DNA of 64,000 nt from Pantoea sp. Ap-967 (GCF_011752565.1 NZ_VWXK01000010.1:62001-126000); one strand, 5' to 3'; positions 18,036-29,594 are shown, counted from the first letter of the stretch. Made by a program: numbers and translations. Notes: generated by a model not told the origin, from the sequence alone.

Positions 18036-19349
18036 TCACACCGCATTACGCGGCAGCAACAACCCCAACGGCAACTTGACCCGCGCCTCGATCCCGCCAC
18101 CGGAACGGTTGCGCAATTCCACGATGCCGCCATGCTGCGCAGCAATGCGCTTGACGATCGCCAACCCAAGCCCAGTCCCCTTGCCACCCCGGGCACGGTC
18201 ACCGCGGATGAACGGGTTGAAGATGGTTTCCAGCTCCGACTCGTCGATCCCAGCGCCGCGGTCGAGCACGCTGAGCACCACGTAGGGCGCGCTCTCGTCG
18301 CCAGACACATAGGCCGCAACCTCCACGCCTTTGCCCGCATGGTGCAGGGCATTGCCAATCAGGTTGCCCAGCATGCGCTTGAGCGACACCCGGCGCAGCG
18401 GGAACGGCGGAATCGGCTCCAGGCACAGGCGCACCCGTTCTTCCGGCTGGTTGTACGGCGCCACCACTTCGCGCACCAGCTCGGCGAAATCGATCTCCTC
18501 CACCGGCTCGTCCCGGCCATCGCGGATGAACGCCAGGAACTGGTCGAGAATCGCGTCCATGTCCTCGATGTCGCGCACCATGTCGTCGCTCAGCTCACTG
18601 TCGCTGTCGAGCAACGACAACGACAGCCGCAGCCGGGTGAGCGGCGTGCGCAGGTCATGGGAAACCCCCGCAAGCATCAGCTCGCGCTCGCGCCCAGCCT
18701 GCTCGACGTCCTCGGCCATCTGGTTGAACGAGCGGTACACCTCGGCCATCTCGCTGGGCGTATCGCTGATCGGCAGGCGCACGCTGCGCCCCTGGCCCAC
18801 TTGCCGGGCGGCGAACACCAGGCGTTTGAGCGGTTGGTTCAGCTGGCGCACGAAAATCCACGCCGACGCCGTGGACAACAGGCCGATGGCCAGGAACCAG
18901 CCCAGCACGTTCCAGATTTTCTGCCCACGCAGCGGGTGCGGGTACAGCGGCACCTTCAACCAGCCAGGGCCAAGGCTCGGGGCATTGACCCACAGCGCCG
19001 GTGGCGCATGGATGCGCAGGCGCACCTCGGTGTTCTCACCCAGCTCGGCCTGCATCTGGCGCTGGTAGATCTCACTGTACGGCCAGTGCTGCTCCCCCTC
19101 CGGCACGCCGGAACCGGTGACGCGGATCAGCCCTGCCGCCTCGGCGATCTTGTCACGGTTTTCTTCATCCGCCGCCCAATAGGCACGCAGGGTCAGTGCC
19201 ACGCCGTGGCTGTACTGCCGATCGACCAGCACGTCCTCGTTCATCAGCAGGTAGACCAGGGTCAGTGCCTTGGAGAACAGGACAACGATCAGCACCAGCC
19301 ACAGGGTGCGGGCAAAGAAACTTTGCGGGAACCACAGCGGTGTTTTCAT
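18036..19349 (-). CDS. envZ: EnvZ/AmgS-type sensor histidine kinase
   Basis: A 437-residue inner-membrane kinase: a first helix at about residues 13-35, a periplasmic sensor of about 115 residues, a second helix (NVLGWFLAIGLLSTASAWIF), a HAMP domain, the H-box AGVSHDLRTPLTRLRL, N-box GNLIGNALHHA, and ATP-lid motifs DRGAGI and GKGTGLGLAIVK. The gene neighbourhood matches the P. aeruginosa AmgRS system, which responds to membrane stress from misfolded proteins and aminoglycosides, so that is a better guess than osmosensing. It lies 13 bases behind ompR. Confidence 0.94.
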   Translation of the reverse strand: MKTPLWFPQSFFARTLWLVLIVVLFSKALTLVYLLMNEDVLVDRQYSHGVALTLRAYWAADEENRDKIAEAAGLIRVTGSGVPEGEQHWPYSEIYQRQMQAELGENTEVRLRIHAPPALWVNAPSLGPGWLKVPLYPHPLRGQKIWNVLGWFLAIGLLSTASAWIFVRQLNQPLKRLVFAARQVGQGRSVRLPISDTPSEMAEVYRSFNQMAEDVEQAGRERELMLAGVSHDLRTPLTRLRLSLSLLDSDSELSDDMVRDIEDMDAILDQFLAFIRDGRDEPVEEIDFAELVREVVAPYNQPEERVRLCLEPIPPFPLRRVSLKRMLGNLIGNALHHAGKGVEVAAYVSGDESAPYVVLSVLDRGAGIDESELETIFNPFIRGDRARGGKGTGLGLAIVKRIAAQHGGIVELRNRSGGGIEARVKLPLGLLLPRNAV

Positions 19350-19362
19350 CGACGGCGAAGCA

Positions 19363-20103
19363 TCATTTGCCGGCGTTTCCGTCTGGCACGAACACGTAGC
19401 CCACGCCCCATACCGTCTGAATGTAGCGCGGCTTGGACGGGTCCGGTTCGATCATGCGGCGCAGGCGCGACACCTGCACGTCGATGGAGCGCTCCAGTGC
19501 ATCCCACTCGCGGCCACGGGCCAGGTTCATCAGCTTGTCGCGGGTCAGCGGCTCGCGGGCGTGCATCACCAGCGCCTTGAGCACGGCGAACTCGCCGGTG
19601 GTCAGCATGTGCACTTCATTGCCACGCTTGAGTTCGCGGGTGGCCAGCGACAGCTCGTAATCACCGAAGGTGACCGTTTCGTCTTCGCTGCCCGGCGCGC
19701 CCGGCACGCTCGGCGCCTGGCGGCGCAGCACGGCCTTGACCCGCGCCATCAGCTCGTCGGGGTTGAACGGCTTGCCCAGGTAATCGTCGGCGCCCAGCTC
19801 CAGGCCCTTGATGCGGCTCAGCTCGTCGCCCTTGGCGGTCAGCATGATGATCGGGATCTGGTTGTTCGACTGGCGCAGGCGGCGGCAGGCGGACAGGCCG
19901 TCTTCGCCGGGCAGCATCAGGTCGAGCACCACCAGGTTGAACACTTCGCGCTGCAGCAGGCGGTCCATCTGTTCGGTGTTGGGCACCGCGCGGGCGCGGT
20001 AGCCCTTGCTGGCGAAGAAACGCTCCAGCAGGCTGCTGAGCCCCGGATCGTCGTCGACGATGAGAATCTTGTCACCTTCTGCGGTGTTTGCGGTGCCGGT
20101 CAT
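19363..20103 (-). CDS. ompR: OmpR/AmgR-type response regulator
   Basis: A 246-residue regulator with a receiver domain (DDD near 17-19, phospho-acceptor Asp61 in [13 protein letters not shown], Lys in MLTAKGDE) and a C-terminal winged helix (about 140-240, ending [17 protein letters not shown]). It is the first gene of an operon with envZ. GAGGAG lies 7 bases before the ATG. Confidence 0.95.
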   Translation of the reverse strand: MTGTANTAEGDKILIVDDDPGLSSLLERFFASKGYRARAVPNTEQMDRLLQREVFNLVVLDLMLPGEDGLSACRRLRQSNNQIPIIMLTAKGDELSRIKGLELGADDYLGKPFNPDELMARVKAVLRRQAPSVPGAPGSEDETVTFGDYELSLATRELKRGNEVHMLTTGEFAVLKALVMHAREPLTRDKLMNLARGREWDALERSIDVQVSRLRRMIEPDPSKPRYIQTVWGVGYVFVPDGNAGK

Positions 20104-20320
20104 GAATAACTCCTCTGATATCGCCGCGCATTATGGCGTAGCCAATGCCGCGCGTGCCGTGAGCATTGTTAGCAGATTTTTCCCCGGGCGCCACTTCCGG
20201 CTGGCCGGGCGCCATCACCGCAAGCGGTTCACGATGGGTATAATGCGCCGCTTTCATCCAGCGCCAGCAGGCGAACGGCCGGCCGGCGACCCCCGTATTC
20301 AGACATGTCAGGTGGTACTC
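20104..20320. promoter_or_regulatory. Divergent promoter region ompR / tex
   Basis: Between the divergent genes, TATAAT at 20239-20244 (in GGGTATAATGCGCC) is a good -10 box for tex, about 80 bases before its ATG. A matching -35 is weak. On the other strand CATAAT near 20133 may serve ompR. Confidence 0.5.
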
Positions 20321-22645
20321 ATGGACAGCATCAACAGCCGAATCGCCGAGGAACTGGGCGTACGCCCCCAGCAGGTCGAGGCGACCGTAGGCCTGTTGGA
20401 CGAAGGCTCGACCGTGCCCTTCATCGCCCGTTACCGCAAGGAAGTCACCGGTAGCCTCGACGACACCCAGCTGCGCCACCTGGAAGAGCGCCTGCGTTAC
20501 CTGCGCGAACTCGACGAACGCCGCGCCAGCATCCTTTCCAGTATCGAGGAACAGGGCAAGCTGACCCCGGAACTGGCCCGCGAGATCAAGCTGGCCGACA
20601 CCAAGACCCGCCTCGAAGACCTTTACCTGCCGTACAAGCAAAAGCGCCGCACCAAGGGCCAGATCGCCCTGGAAGCCGGCCTTGGCGCACTGGCCGACGG
20701 CCTGTTCAACGACCCGAACCTGGCCCCGGAAAGCGAAGCGGCGCGCTTCGTCGACGCCGAAAAAGGCGTGGCCGACGTCAAGGCCGCCCTGGAAGGCGCC
20801 AAGTACATCCTCATGGAGCGCTTCGCCGAAGACGCCGCCCTGCTCGACAAGCTGCGCGGCTTCCTCAAGCAGGAAGCGGTGCTCAGCGCCCGCGTGGTGG
20901 CCGGCAAGGAAGAGGAAGGCGCTAAGTTCCGCGACTACTTCGCCCATGACGAACTGCTGCGCAGCGCCCCGTCGCACCGCGCCCTGGCCATTTTCCGCGG
21001 GCGCAACGAAGGCGTGCTGAGCGCATCGCTGAAGGTGGGTGAAGAACTGCCAGGCACCCTGCACCCCTGCGAGCTGATGATCGGCAACCATGTCGGCATC
21101 GAAAACCGCAGCCGCCCGGCCGACAAATGGCTGGGCGAGGTGGTGCGCTGGACCTGGAAGGTCAAGCTCTACACCCACCTGGAAACCGACCTGTTCGGCG
21201 AGCTGCGCGACAACGCCGAAGGCGAGGCGATCAACGTCTTCGCGCACAACCTGCACGACCTGCTGCTGGCCGCCCCGGCGGGCCCGCGCGCGACCCTGGG
21301 CTTCGACCCGGGCCTGCGCACCGGCTGCAAGATCGCCGTGGTCGATGCCACCGGCAAGCTGCTGGACTACACCACGGTCTACCCGCACGCGCCGAAAAAC
21401 GACTGGGACCGCACGATTTCCATCATGGCCGCGCTGTGCGCCAAGCACTCGGTGGAGCTGATCGCCATCGGCAACGGCACCGCCAGCCGTGAAAGCGACA
21501 AGCTGGTGGCCGAGCTGGTGAAAAAGTACCCAGCCCTGAAAATCACCAAGATCATGGTGTCCGAGGCCGGCGCCTCGGTGTACTCCGCCTCCGAGCTGGC
21601 GGCCCGGGAATTCCCCGACCTCGACGTGTCGATCCGTGGCGCCGTGTCCATCGCCCGCCGCCTGCAGGACCCGCTGGCGGAACTGGTGAAGATCGACCCG
21701 AAATCCATCGGTGTCGGCCAGTACCAGCATGACGTGTCGCAGATCAAGCTGGCCCGTGGCCTGGATGCCGTGGTCGAGGACTGCGTGAACGCCGTGGGCG
21801 TCGACGTCAACACCGCGTCCGTGGCACTGCTGACGCGCATCTCCGGCCTCAACGCCACCCTGGCGCAGAACATCGTTGCCCACCGCGACGCCAATGGCCC
21901 GTTCGCCACCCGTGCGGCGCTGAAAAAGGTCAGCCGCCTGGGCGAGAAAACCTTCGAGCAGGCCGCCGGCTTCCTGCGCGTGATGAATGGCGACAACCCG
22001 CTCGATGCCTCCGCCGTGCACCCTGAGGCCTATCCGCTGGTGCAGCGCATTGCCGCTGGCACCGAGCGTGACATCCGCTCGCTGATCGGCGATAGCGGCT
22101 TCCTCAAGCGCCTGGACCCGAAGAAGTTCACCGACGAAACCTTCGGCCTGCCAACCGTCACCGACATTCTCCAGGAACTGGACAAGCCCGGCCGCGACCC
22201 GCGCCCGGAGTTCAAGACCGCCACCTTCCAGGAGGGCGTCGAAGACCTCAAGGACCTGGAGCCAGGCATGATTCTCGAAGGCGTGGTCACCAACGTGACC
22301 AACTTCGGCGCCTTCGTCGACATCGGCGTGCATCAGGACGGCCTGGTGCACATCTCGGCGCTGTCGGAGAAGTTCGTCAAGGACCCACGCGAAGCGGTGA
22401 AGGCCGGTGACGTGGTGAAGGTCAAGGTCATGGAAGTGGACATCCCGCGCAAGCGTGTCGGCCTGTCCATGCGCATGAGCGACACCCCGGGCGAGAAAGT
22501 CGAAGGCAACCGCGGCGGCAACCGTGGCAACGGCGGCAACCGCCAGCAGCAGGCGCCGCGCCCGCGTGAAACCGCCACCGCAGCCCCGGCCAACAACGCC
22601 ATGGCCGCCCTGTTCGCCAACGCCAAGCAGCTGAAGAAGAAGTGA
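20321..22645 (+). CDS. tex: Transcription accessory protein Tex (S1 RNA-binding)
   Basis: A 774-residue cytoplasmic nucleic-acid-binding protein, the length of E. coli YhgF/Tex. It has the N-terminal HTH-rich part, the YqgF/RuvC-like core ([20 protein letters not shown]), helix-hairpin-helix motifs ([20 protein letters not shown]) and a C-terminal S1 domain (from [20 protein letters not shown] to RVGLSMRM). A Gly/Arg/Asn-rich linker ([15 protein letters not shown]) ends the protein. The ATG at 20321 starts [13 protein letters not shown]. Its stop overlaps the next gene by one base. Confidence 0.95.
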   Translation: MDSINSRIAEELGVRPQQVEATVGLLDEGSTVPFIARYRKEVTGSLDDTQLRHLEERLRYLRELDERRASILSSIEEQGKLTPELAREIKLADTKTRLEDLYLPYKQKRRTKGQIALEAGLGALADGLFNDPNLAPESEAARFVDAEKGVADVKAALEGAKYILMERFAEDAALLDKLRGFLKQEAVLSARVVAGKEEEGAKFRDYFAHDELLRSAPSHRALAIFRGRNEGVLSASLKVGEELPGTLHPCELMIGNHVGIENRSRPADKWLGEVVRWTWKVKLYTHLETDLFGELRDNAEGEAINVFAHNLHDLLLAAPAGPRATLGFDPGLRTGCKIAVVDATGKLLDYTTVYPHAPKNDWDRTISIMAALCAKHSVELIAIGNGTASRESDKLVAELVKKYPALKITKIMVSEAGASVYSASELAAREFPDLDVSIRGAVSIARRLQDPLAELVKIDPKSIGVGQYQHDVSQIKLARGLDAVVEDCVNAVGVDVNTASVALLTRISGLNATLAQNIVAHRDANGPFATRAALKKVSRLGEKTFEQAAGFLRVMNGDNPLDASAVHPEAYPLVQRIAAGTERDIRSLIGDSGFLKRLDPKKFTDETFGLPTVTDILQELDKPGRDPRPEFKTATFQEGVEDLKDLEPGMILEGVVTNVTNFGAFVDIGVHQDGLVHISALSEKFVKDPREAVKAGDVVKVKVMEVDIPRKRVGLSMRMSDTPGEKVEGNRGGNRGNGGNRQQQAPRPRETATAAPANNAMAALFANAKQLKKK

Positions 22646-23028
22646 TGGAAATTCCCAAGGACTTGGTCCAGAGCGCCTACAGCCAGCTGCTGGGCTGCCG
22701 CGTGCAACGCCTGGATACCGGCGTTGCCGAGGTGGCCCTGGCGCTTGAGCCGCAGCTGCGCAACCGTGGCCAGAAGCTGCACGGCGGGGCGATCTTCAGC
22801 CTGGTGGACATCGCCATGGGCCTGGCCTGCTCGGCCAGCCATGGCTTCGACCAGCAGAGCGTGACCATCGAATGCAAGATCAACTACCTGCGCGCCGTCA
22901 GTGACGGCGAGGTGCTGTGCACGGCGCGTGTGCTGCACGCCGGGCGCCGCACCCTGGTGGTCGACGCCGACGTAGTCCAAGGCGACAAACTGGTGGCCAA
23001 AGCGCAAGGAACCTTCGCGGTTCTCTAG
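22645..23028 (+). CDS. PaaI-family hotdog thioesterase
   Basis: A 127-residue hotdog protein with the PaaI/thioesterase II signature NRGQKLHGGAIFSLVDIAMG, where the HGG and Asp form the active site. It probably hydrolyses an acyl- or aryl-CoA thioester; the substrate is unknown. The ATG overlaps the tex stop (TGATG), so it is translated with tex, and the tex-thioesterase-gshA order is conserved in Pseudomonas. Confidence 0.88.
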   Translation: MEIPKDLVQSAYSQLLGCRVQRLDTGVAEVALALEPQLRNRGQKLHGGAIFSLVDIAMGLACSASHGFDQQSVTIECKINYLRAVSDGEVLCTARVLHAGRRTLVVDADVVQGDKLVAKAQGTFAVL

Positions 23029-23182
23029 CTCACCAAGGGGTATCTGCGGTATTTTTCGGCAGTGCGCTGGCACTGCCGGAACCGCGTAAACCAGGCGACA
23101 ACGCCAGTTCCTTTCTTCCTACCCTTGTAGACCGTCATCTCTACCCCCATATTGGGGCGACTGACGCGTGAAGGAATACATC

Positions 23183-24760
23183 TTGAGCGACCTCCTCAAC
23201 CGCCGCCTGAGCCTGCTCGGCGCCAATCTCCCCCTGCTCAAGCAGTGCCTGCACGGTATTGAGCGCGAATGCCTGCGCGTAACCGATGAAGGTCGCCTGG
23301 CGCAGACGCCACACCCCGAGGCCTTGGGGTCGGCGCTGACCAACGAGCAAATCACCACCGATTATTCCGAGTCGCTGCTGGAGTTCATCACCCCAGCCCT
23401 GGCAGACCCGGCCAAGGTGCTCGAAAGCCTCGAACAGACCCACCGCTTCGTCTACGGCAAGCTGGCTGGCGAATACCTGTGGAGCCCGTCGATGCCTTGT
23501 GCGCTGCCGGCCGAGGAAGACATCCCGATCGCCGAGTACGGCAGTTCGAACATCGGCAAGCTCAAGCATGTGTACCGCAAGGGCCTGGCCCTGCGTTACG
23601 GCCGCACCATGCAGTGCATTGCCGGCATCCATTACAACTTCTCGCTGCCCGAAGCGCTGTGGCCGCTGCTGCGCGAAGCCGAAGGCAGCCAGGAAAGCGA
23701 CCGCGACTACCAGTCGTCGGCGTACATTGCGCTGATTCGCAACTTCCGCCGCTACAGCTGGCTGCTGATGTACCTGTTCGGTGCCTCGCCGGCCCTGGAC
23801 AAAGGCTTTTTGCGTGGCCGCCCGCACCAGCTCGAAGAGCTCGACGGCGAAACCCTCTACCTGCCCTACGCCACCAGCCTGCGCATGAGCGACCTGGGCT
23901 ACCAGAGCAATGCCCAGGCCGGCCTGACGCCGTGCTACAACAACCTCGCCAGCTACACCGACAGCCTGCGCAAGGCGGTGGGCACGCCCTACCCGCCCTA
24001 TGTCGAGGTGGGTACGCACGTGGACGGCGAGTGGGTGCAGCTGAACACCAACATCCTGCAGATCGAGAACGAGTACTACTCGAACATCCGCCCCAAGCGC
24101 GTCACCTACACCGGCGAGCGGCCAATCCAGGCCCTGACGTCGCGCGGCGTGCAGTACGTGGAAGTGCGCTGCCTGGACATCAACCCGTTCCTGCCGGTGG
24201 GCATCGACCTGACCGAGGCGCGCTTCCTCGACGCCTTCCTGCTGTTCTGCGCCCTGGAAGACAGCCCGCAGCTGGACAACGGCGAATGCGGCCAGTGCAC
24301 CAGCAACTTCCTCACCGTGGTCAAGGAAGGCCGCCGTCCGGGCCTGCAACTGCACCGCGACGGCCAGCCAGTGGGCCTGGGCGAATGGGCCAGCGAACTG
24401 ATCGGCCGCATTGGCCAGTTGGCTGAACTGCTCGACCGCGCCCAGGGCGGCGAAGAGCATGCCAAGGCCCTGGCGACCCAGCAGGCCAAGGTCGATGACC
24501 CGTCGCTGACCCCGTCGGCCCAGGTACTGGCACGCATGACCGAGCACGACGAGAGCTTTATCCAGTTCTCCCTGCGCCAGAGCCGCCTGCACGCCGAGAC
24601 GTTCCGCGAACAGCCGTTGTCCGCCGAGCAGCAACAGCATTTCGAAACCCTCGCCCGCGAGTCGCTGGCCAAGCAGTCGCAGCTTGAGCAGGAAGAAGTC
24701 GGCGACTTCGACCTGTTCGTCGGTGCCTACCAGGCCAGTATCCTGGCGATCAGCAACTGA
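23183..24760 (+). CDS. gshA: Glutamate-cysteine ligase
   Basis: GshA joins glutamate and cysteine in the first step of glutathione synthesis. The protein (525 residues) has the class I features [10 protein letters not shown] near the N-terminus, [13 protein letters not shown], and [24 protein letters not shown] chose the TTG at 23183 ([13 protein letters not shown]) because AAGGAA lies 8 bases before it and Pseudomonas homologues begin MSDLL; a GTG at 23168 would add five residues. The stop overlaps the TetR start. Confidence 0.94.
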   Translation: MSDLLNRRLSLLGANLPLLKQCLHGIERECLRVTDEGRLAQTPHPEALGSALTNEQITTDYSESLLEFITPALADPAKVLESLEQTHRFVYGKLAGEYLWSPSMPCALPAEEDIPIAEYGSSNIGKLKHVYRKGLALRYGRTMQCIAGIHYNFSLPEALWPLLREAEGSQESDRDYQSSAYIALIRNFRRYSWLLMYLFGASPALDKGFLRGRPHQLEELDGETLYLPYATSLRMSDLGYQSNAQAGLTPCYNNLASYTDSLRKAVGTPYPPYVEVGTHVDGEWVQLNTNILQIENEYYSNIRPKRVTYTGERPIQALTSRGVQYVEVRCLDINPFLPVGIDLTEARFLDAFLLFCALEDSPQLDNGECGQCTSNFLTVVKEGRRPGLQLHRDGQPVGLGEWASELIGRIGQLAELLDRAQGGEEHAKALATQQAKVDDPSLTPSAQVLARMTEHDESFIQFSLRQSRLHAETFREQPLSAEQQQHFETLARESLAKQSQLEQEEVGDFDLFVGAYQASILAISN

Positions 24761-25386
24761 TGAACCGCACTGCCTCCCCGCGCCGGCCACGGGCCAGCAG
24801 CCAGGCCAGGATCGACGCGATCCTGGCCGCGGCCCGCGAGCTGTTGGCGGGCCAGGGGGTGGCGGCGCTGTCGATCTACAGCGTGGCCGAGCGGGCGCAG
24901 ATTCCGCCATCGTCGGTGTATCACTTCTTCGCCAGCGTGCCGGCCTTGCTGGAGGCGTTGACCGCGGATGTGCACCGGGCGTTTCGCGAAGCTTTGGGCG
25001 CGCCGATCGACAGCAGTGGGTTTGCCAGCTGGCACGCGCTGTCGCGCGTGATCGAGCAACGCATGCTGGATATCTACAATGAAGACGCTGCCGCACGGCA
25101 GCTGATTCTGGCTCAGCACGGGCTGAGCGAAGTGGTGCAAGCCGACCGCCAGCACGACATGGAGCTGGGCGTGCTGATGCACAAGCTGTTCGACCAGCAC
25201 TTCCACCTGCCGGTGATGCCGGCCGACGTGGACGTGTTCGCCCTGGCGATGGAATTGAGCGACCGGGTGTATGCGCGCTCGGTGCAGTTGCACGAGGCGA
25301 TCACACCGCGCATGGCCGAGGAAGGCAAGCGGGTGTTCGAGGCGTACCTGGGGCTTTATTTGCCGCCGTTTCTGGCCAAGCGCTGA
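24760..25386 (+). CDS. TetR-family transcriptional regulator
   Basis: A 208-residue regulator with the TetR helix-turn-helix near the N-terminus (RIDAILAAARELLAGQG ... IYSVAERAQIPPSSVYHFF) and a helical ligand domain behind it. The ATG overlaps the gshA stop (TGATG), so it is co-transcribed with gshA. Target genes are unknown; the downstream ssu operon points the other way and ends nearby, so it offers no clue. Confidence 0.88.
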   Translation: MNRTASPRRPRASSQARIDAILAAARELLAGQGVAALSIYSVAERAQIPPSSVYHFFASVPALLEALTADVHRAFREALGAPIDSSGFASWHALSRVIEQRMLDIYNEDAAARQLILAQHGLSEVVQADRQHDMELGVLMHKLFDQHFHLPVMPADVDVFALAMELSDRVYARSVQLHEAITPRMAEEGKRVFEAYLGLYLPPFLAKR

Positions 25387-25400
25387 GCGGCCCTTCACTG

Positions 25401-25512
25401 TAGGAGCGAGCGCAGCTCGCGAATGGGCTGCAAAGCAGCCCCGGCGTGATCAGCCGCGAAGCTGAAACCCTGGGGCCGCTGCGCGCCCCATCGCGAGCTA
25501 TGCTCGCTCCTA
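25401..25512. repeat. Inverted pair of CGCGAGCTGCGCTCG-family repeats
   Basis: One arm (25401-25422) and an inverted copy (25490-25512) enclose 67 bases of spacer, much longer than in the other copies. The pair lies between convergent genes tetR and ssuF. Confidence 0.8.
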
Positions 25513-25540
25513 CACCCGTAGGGCCGCGCAGCGGTGCCAA

Positions 25541-25756
25541 TCACAGCTTGGCAATAGACACTTCAGTCGATTTCACAAAGGCAATCACCTCGCTGCCCAC
25601 CTGCAGTTCCAGCTCGCGTACCGAGCGGGTGGTAATCACCGAGGTGACGATGCCGGAGGCCGTCTGCACGTCGATTTCCGACAGCACTGGCCCTTCGAGG
25701 ATTTCCTTCACGGTGCCTTTGAACTGGTTGCGCACGTTGATCGCTTTGATGGTCAT
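25541..25756 (-). CDS. ssuF: SsuF, small TOBE-domain protein
   Basis: A 71-residue single TOBE/molbindin-like domain (MTIKAINVRNQFKGTVKEI start). In P. putida a gene of this type closes the ssu operon and is needed for growth on aliphatic sulfonates and sulfate esters, for reasons that are not clear; an oxyanion such as molybdate may be bound. It lies 44 bases behind ssuB on the same strand. Confidence 0.9.
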   Translation of the reverse strand: MTIKAINVRNQFKGTVKEILEGPVLSEIDVQTASGIVTSVITTRSVRELELQVGSEVIAFVKSTEVSIAKL

Positions 25757-25800
25757 GGCTTGTTTCCTTTTCTATGGCTTCAGTCGGGTAAGTGAGTGAT

Positions 25801-26613
25801 TCAGTGCGCCCAACGCAGCTGCGTGGGCAAAGGGGCTACAGGGTCCGGTTCGGGCGCGATGCCCGGTACCGACAGCACACGGTTGAGCACTTCGCTTTCC
25901 AGCGCGGCCAGGCGGTGCGAACCACGCGCCCTGGGCCGGGCCAGGTCGACGTTGAGGTCCAGGCCAACTTCGCCGTCCTCGATCAGGATCACCCGGTCAG
26001 CGACGGCTACCGCCTCGTTGACGTCGTGGGTCACCAGCAGCACGGTGAAGCCATGCTGACGCCACAGGCGTTCGATCAGTTGCTGCATCTCGATGCGGGT
26101 CAGCGCATCCAGCGCGCCCAGCGGTTCGTCCAGCAGCAACAAGCGCGGCTGGTGGATCAGTGCACGGGCCAGGGCCACACGCTGCTTCTGGCCACCGGAC
26201 AACGCCGCCGGCCATTCGTTGGCGCGGTCGGCCAGGCCTACCGCCTCCAGGGCATCCAGCGCCCGTTGCTGCCAGTCACCACGCAGGCCCAGGCCAACGT
26301 TGTCGATGACCTTCTTCCAGGGCAGCAGGCGCGCGTCCTGGAACATCAACCGGGTTTCCTCGCGGGCATCGGCCAGCGGTGCGGCGCCGGCCAGCAATTC
26401 ACCGGCGGTGGGCTGGTCGAGCCCGGCCAGCAGGCGCAGCAAGGTGCTCTTGCCACAGCCGCTGCGGCCAACGATGGCGACGAACTGACCAGCCGGAATG
26501 TGCAGGTCGATGCCCTTGAGCACTTCGCGCTGGCCAAAGGCCTTGCGCAGGCCGTTGCTGGCCAGTGGAATGCCACGCAACAGGCGCGGGGGTTGTTCCT
26601 TGAGCACGGTCAT
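25801..26613 (-). CDS. ssuB: Aliphatic sulfonate ABC transporter ATPase SsuB
   Basis: A 270-residue ATPase with Walker [10 protein letters not shown], signature LSGGQKQR, Walker [13 protein letters not shown] and the switch His in LLVTHDV. It powers uptake of alkanesulfonates. Of two tandem ATG codons (26616, 26613) the second has better spacing to AGGAGG. Either way it overlaps the ssuC stop. Confidence 0.95.
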   Translation of the reverse strand: MTVLKEQPPRLLRGIPLASNGLRKAFGQREVLKGIDLHIPAGQFVAIVGRSGCGKSTLLRLLAGLDQPTAGELLAGAAPLADAREETRLMFQDARLLPWKKVIDNVGLGLRGDWQQRALDALEAVGLADRANEWPAALSGGQKQRVALARALIHQPRLLLLDEPLGALDALTRIEMQQLIERLWRQHGFTVLLVTHDVNEAVAVADRVILIEDGEVGLDLNVDLARPRARGSHRLAALESEVLNRVLSVPGIAPEPDPVAPLPTQLRWAH

Positions 26614-27410
26614 CATGCGCCCTCCTTCTTGGCAACCTGGTAAGCCGGGTGCCAGCGCAGCCACACCCGTTCCAGGCCGCGGGCTGCCAGGTCGGCAAGC
26701 TTGCCGAGCACGGCGTACAGGACGATGGCCAACACCACCACGTCGGTTTGCAGGAACTCACGGGCGTTCATTGCCAGGTAACCGATGCCGGCATTGGCCG
26801 AGATGGTTTCAGCGACGATCAGGGTCAGCCACATGAAGCCCAGGGCAAAGCGCACGCCCACCAGGATCGACGGCAGTGCCCCAGGCAGGATCACCTGGCG
26901 GAACAGGCCGAAGCCGGACAGGCCATAGCTGCGGGCCATTTCCACCAGCGCCGGGTCGACGTTACGGATGCCGTGGTAGGTGTTCAGGTAGATCGGGAAC
27001 AGCGTGCCAAGGGCGACCAGGAAAATCTTCGCCGACTCGTCGATACCGAACCACAGGATCACCAGCGGAATCAGCGCCAGGTGCGGCACGTTGCGAATCA
27101 TCTGCACCGAGCTGTCGAGCAGGCGTTCGCCCCAGTTCGACAGGCCGGTGATAAAGCCCAGTACCAGGCCGATGCTGCCGCCAATGACGAAGCCCAGCCC
27201 GGCGCGCCAGCCACTGATGGCCAGGTGGGTCCAGATCTCGCCGCTGCGCACCAGCTCGACACCGGCGCTGACCACCGCGCTGGGTGCCGGCAGGATGCGC
27301 GTCGACAGCCAGCCGGCGCTGACCGCCAGTTGCCAGGCGGCCAGCAGCAGGACCGGCAGCGCCCAGGGCGCCAGGCGCTGGCTCAGGGTTGTGGAAGTTG
27401 CACGACTCAT
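26613..27410 (-). CDS. ssuC: Aliphatic sulfonate ABC transporter permease SsuC
   Basis: A 265-residue inner-membrane permease with about six helices and the EAA loop region around [20 protein letters not shown] that docks on SsuB. The start at 27410 gives [16 protein letters not shown], as in known P. putida SsuC. It lies 10 bases behind ssuD. Confidence 0.94.
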   Translation of the reverse strand: MSRATSTTLSQRLAPWALPVLLLAAWQLAVSAGWLSTRILPAPSAVVSAGVELVRSGEIWTHLAISGWRAGLGFVIGGSIGLVLGFITGLSNWGERLLDSSVQMIRNVPHLALIPLVILWFGIDESAKIFLVALGTLFPIYLNTYHGIRNVDPALVEMARSYGLSGFGLFRQVILPGALPSILVGVRFALGFMWLTLIVAETISANAGIGYLAMNAREFLQTDVVVLAIVLYAVLGKLADLAARGLERVWLRWHPAYQVAKKEGA

Positions 27411-27420
27411 GCTCCGGCCC

Positions 27421-28569
27421 TCAGCTCTGTGCGACGGACTTGGGCAGGATGTCGTTGGCGACCATTTCACCGAACGGGCTTACATAGCCCCCGGCCTTGG
27501 GCTGCTCCGGGCGTTGCACGTCCAGGTGCGGGAACAGCAGCTCGGCCACGCGGTACGACTCTTCCAGGTGCGGGTAGCCGGAGAAGATGAAGGTGTCGAT
27601 GCCAAGCGCCGCGTATTCCTTGACCCGGGCCGCCACGGTGGGGCCGTCGCCAACCAGCGCGGTACCGGCGCCGCCACGTACCAGGCCAACCCCGGCCCAC
27701 AGGTTGGGGCTGACTTCCAGCTTGTCGCGGTTACCGTTGTGCAGGGCCGCCATGCGCTGCTGGCCCACCGAGTCGAAACGCGCCAGCGAGGCCTGGGCAC
27801 GGGCGATGGTGTCGTCGTCCAGGTGCGAGATCAGCTTGTCGGCAGCCGCCCAGGCTTCGTCGTTGGTTTCCCGCACGATCACGTGCAGGCGGATGCCAAA
27901 GCGCACTTCGCGGCCTTTGGCGACGGCTTTCTCGCGCACCTGGGCGATTTTCTCGGCAACCGCGCTTGGCGGCTCGCCCCAGGTCAGGTAAAGCTCCACC
28001 TGCTCGGCGGCCAGGTCCTGGGCGGCCTCGGACGAGCCACCGAAGTACAGCGGCGGGCGTGGCTGCTGGATCGGTGGGTAGAGCAGCTTGGCGCCTTTCA
28101 CCTGAAGGTGCTTGCCGTCGTAGTCGACCGTTTCACCTTCGAGCACCTTGCGCCAGATGCGGGTGAACTCCACCGAGGCTTCGTAGCGCTCCTGGTGGTT
28201 CAGGTGCAGGCCATCACCGGCCAGTTCGTCCGGGTCGCCACCGGTCACCAGGTTGAACAGCGCACGGCCGTTGGACAGGCGGTCGAGGGTTGCGGCCTGG
28301 CGTGCGGCCACGGTTGGCGAAATGATGCCAGGGCGCAGGGCAACCAGGAATTTCAGGCGTTGGGTAACCGGAATCAGCGAGGCCGCCACCAGCCAGGAGT
28401 CCTCGCAGGAGCGCCCGGTGGGGATCAGCACGCCGCCAAAGCCAAGGCGGTCGGCGGCCTGGGCGATTTGCTGCAGGTAGCCGTGGTCGACTGCACGGGC
28501 GCCGTCGGAGGTGCCCAGGTACTTGCCGTCACCGTGGGTGGGGAGGAACCAGAAAATGTTAAGGCTCAT
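27421..28569 (-). CDS. ssuD: FMNH2-dependent alkanesulfonate monooxygenase SsuD
   Basis: SsuD uses reduced FMN and O2 to split C1-C10 alkanesulfonates into aldehyde and sulfite. The 382-residue protein is a luciferase-like barrel ([15 protein letters not shown] start, [20 protein letters not shown] flavin/phosphate region). It needs a flavin reductase, normally SsuE, whose gene is not found in this operon. It lies between ssuA and ssuC, with 59 bases to ssuA. Confidence 0.96.
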   Translation of the reverse strand: MSLNIFWFLPTHGDGKYLGTSDGARAVDHGYLQQIAQAADRLGFGGVLIPTGRSCEDSWLVAASLIPVTQRLKFLVALRPGIISPTVAARQAATLDRLSNGRALFNLVTGGDPDELAGDGLHLNHQERYEASVEFTRIWRKVLEGETVDYDGKHLQVKGAKLLYPPIQQPRPPLYFGGSSEAAQDLAAEQVELYLTWGEPPSAVAEKIAQVREKAVAKGREVRFGIRLHVIVRETNDEAWAAADKLISHLDDDTIARAQASLARFDSVGQQRMAALHNGNRDKLEVSPNLWAGVGLVRGGAGTALVGDGPTVAARVKEYAALGIDTFIFSGYPHLEESYRVAELLFPHLDVQRPEQPKAGGYVSPFGEMVANDILPKSVAQS

Positions 28570-28628
28570 TGGAGTTGTCTCCTCAAGGGTGGCTCAGCCG
28601 GGGCGGTGCCCCGGCGCAGGCGAATCAG

Positions 28629-29594
28629 TCAAGGCGCGCTGGCGACCTTGGCAGGGGGTGTCCAGATCACGTCCTTGATGCTCAGCGGCTTGGGAATCAG
28701 CTTGAGCGCCTGGAAGGTGTCGGCAATCTTCTGTTGCGCGGCGATCACCTGCGGGGTCAGCGGCGCAGCGCCGTAGCCCTGGCGTTTCACCGAGGTCAGG
28801 GTGATGTCGGCGGGCAGGCCGAGCAGCGGCGCCACCTGCTGGGTCACTTCCTGCGGGTTGGCCTGGGACCACTCGCCAACGGCGCGCACTTCGTCGATCA
28901 GGGTGCTGATCACCGCCGGGTGCTGGGTGGCGTAGTTGCGGGTGGCGAGGTAGAACTGGTGGTTGTCGACCAGGCCCTTGCCGTCACGCAGGGTGCGGAC
29001 CTGCAGTTGCTGTTCGGCAGCCGCCTGGTACGGGTCCCAGATCACCCAGGCGTCGACGCTGCCACGCTCGAAGGCGGCGCGGGCATCGGCAGGTGGCAGG
29101 TACACAGGCTGAATGTCGCTGTACTTGAGGCCTGCGTCTTCCAGGGCGCGAACCAGCAGGTAATGGACGTTGGAGCCTTTGTTGAGGGCGACTTTCTTGC
29201 CTTTGAGTTCCTTCACCGACTGAATCGGCGAGCCCTTGGGCACGAGGATGGCTTCGCTGTGCGGGGCGGGCGGCTCGTAGGCCACGTAGAGCAGGTCGGC
29301 ACCGGCTGCCTGGGCAAACACAGGCGGGGTTTCGCCGGTGACGCCAAAGTCGATGGAGCCAACGTTCAGGCCTTCGAGCAGTTGCGGGCCACCGGGGAAC
29401 TCGGTCCACTGCACCTGCACGCCCTGCTCGGCCAGGCGCTTCTCCAGCGTGCCCTTGGCCTTGAGCAGCACCAGGGTGCCGTATTTCTGGTAACCGATGC
29501 GCAGGCTTTCTGCCTGGGCTTGGGTGATGGCGCCGAAGGAGACAGCCGCCGCAAACAGGGCGACCAGACCTCGACGCAAGAAGACTGTGCGCAT
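28629..29594 (-). CDS. ssuA: Aliphatic sulfonate-binding periplasmic protein SsuA
   Basis: A 321-residue substrate-binding protein with a signal peptide ending AITQAQAES and the SsuA/TauA fold (RIGYQKYGTLVLLKAKGTLE, DFGVTGETPPVFAQAAGA). It delivers alkanesulfonates to SsuBC. Here it is the first gene of the operon; in described P. putida strains ssuE comes before it. Confidence 0.95.
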   Translation of the reverse strand: MRTVFLRRGLVALFAAAVSFGAITQAQAESLRIGYQKYGTLVLLKAKGTLEKRLAEQGVQVQWTEFPGGPQLLEGLNVGSIDFGVTGETPPVFAQAAGADLLYVAYEPPAPHSEAILVPKGSPIQSVKELKGKKVALNKGSNVHYLLVRALEDAGLKYSDIQPVYLPPADARAAFERGSVDAWVIWDPYQAAAEQQLQVRTLRDGKGLVDNHQFYLATRNYATQHPAVISTLIDEVRAVGEWSQANPQEVTQQVAPLLGLPADITLTSVKRQGYGAAPLTPQVIAAQQKIADTFQALKLIPKPLSIKDVIWTPPAKVASAP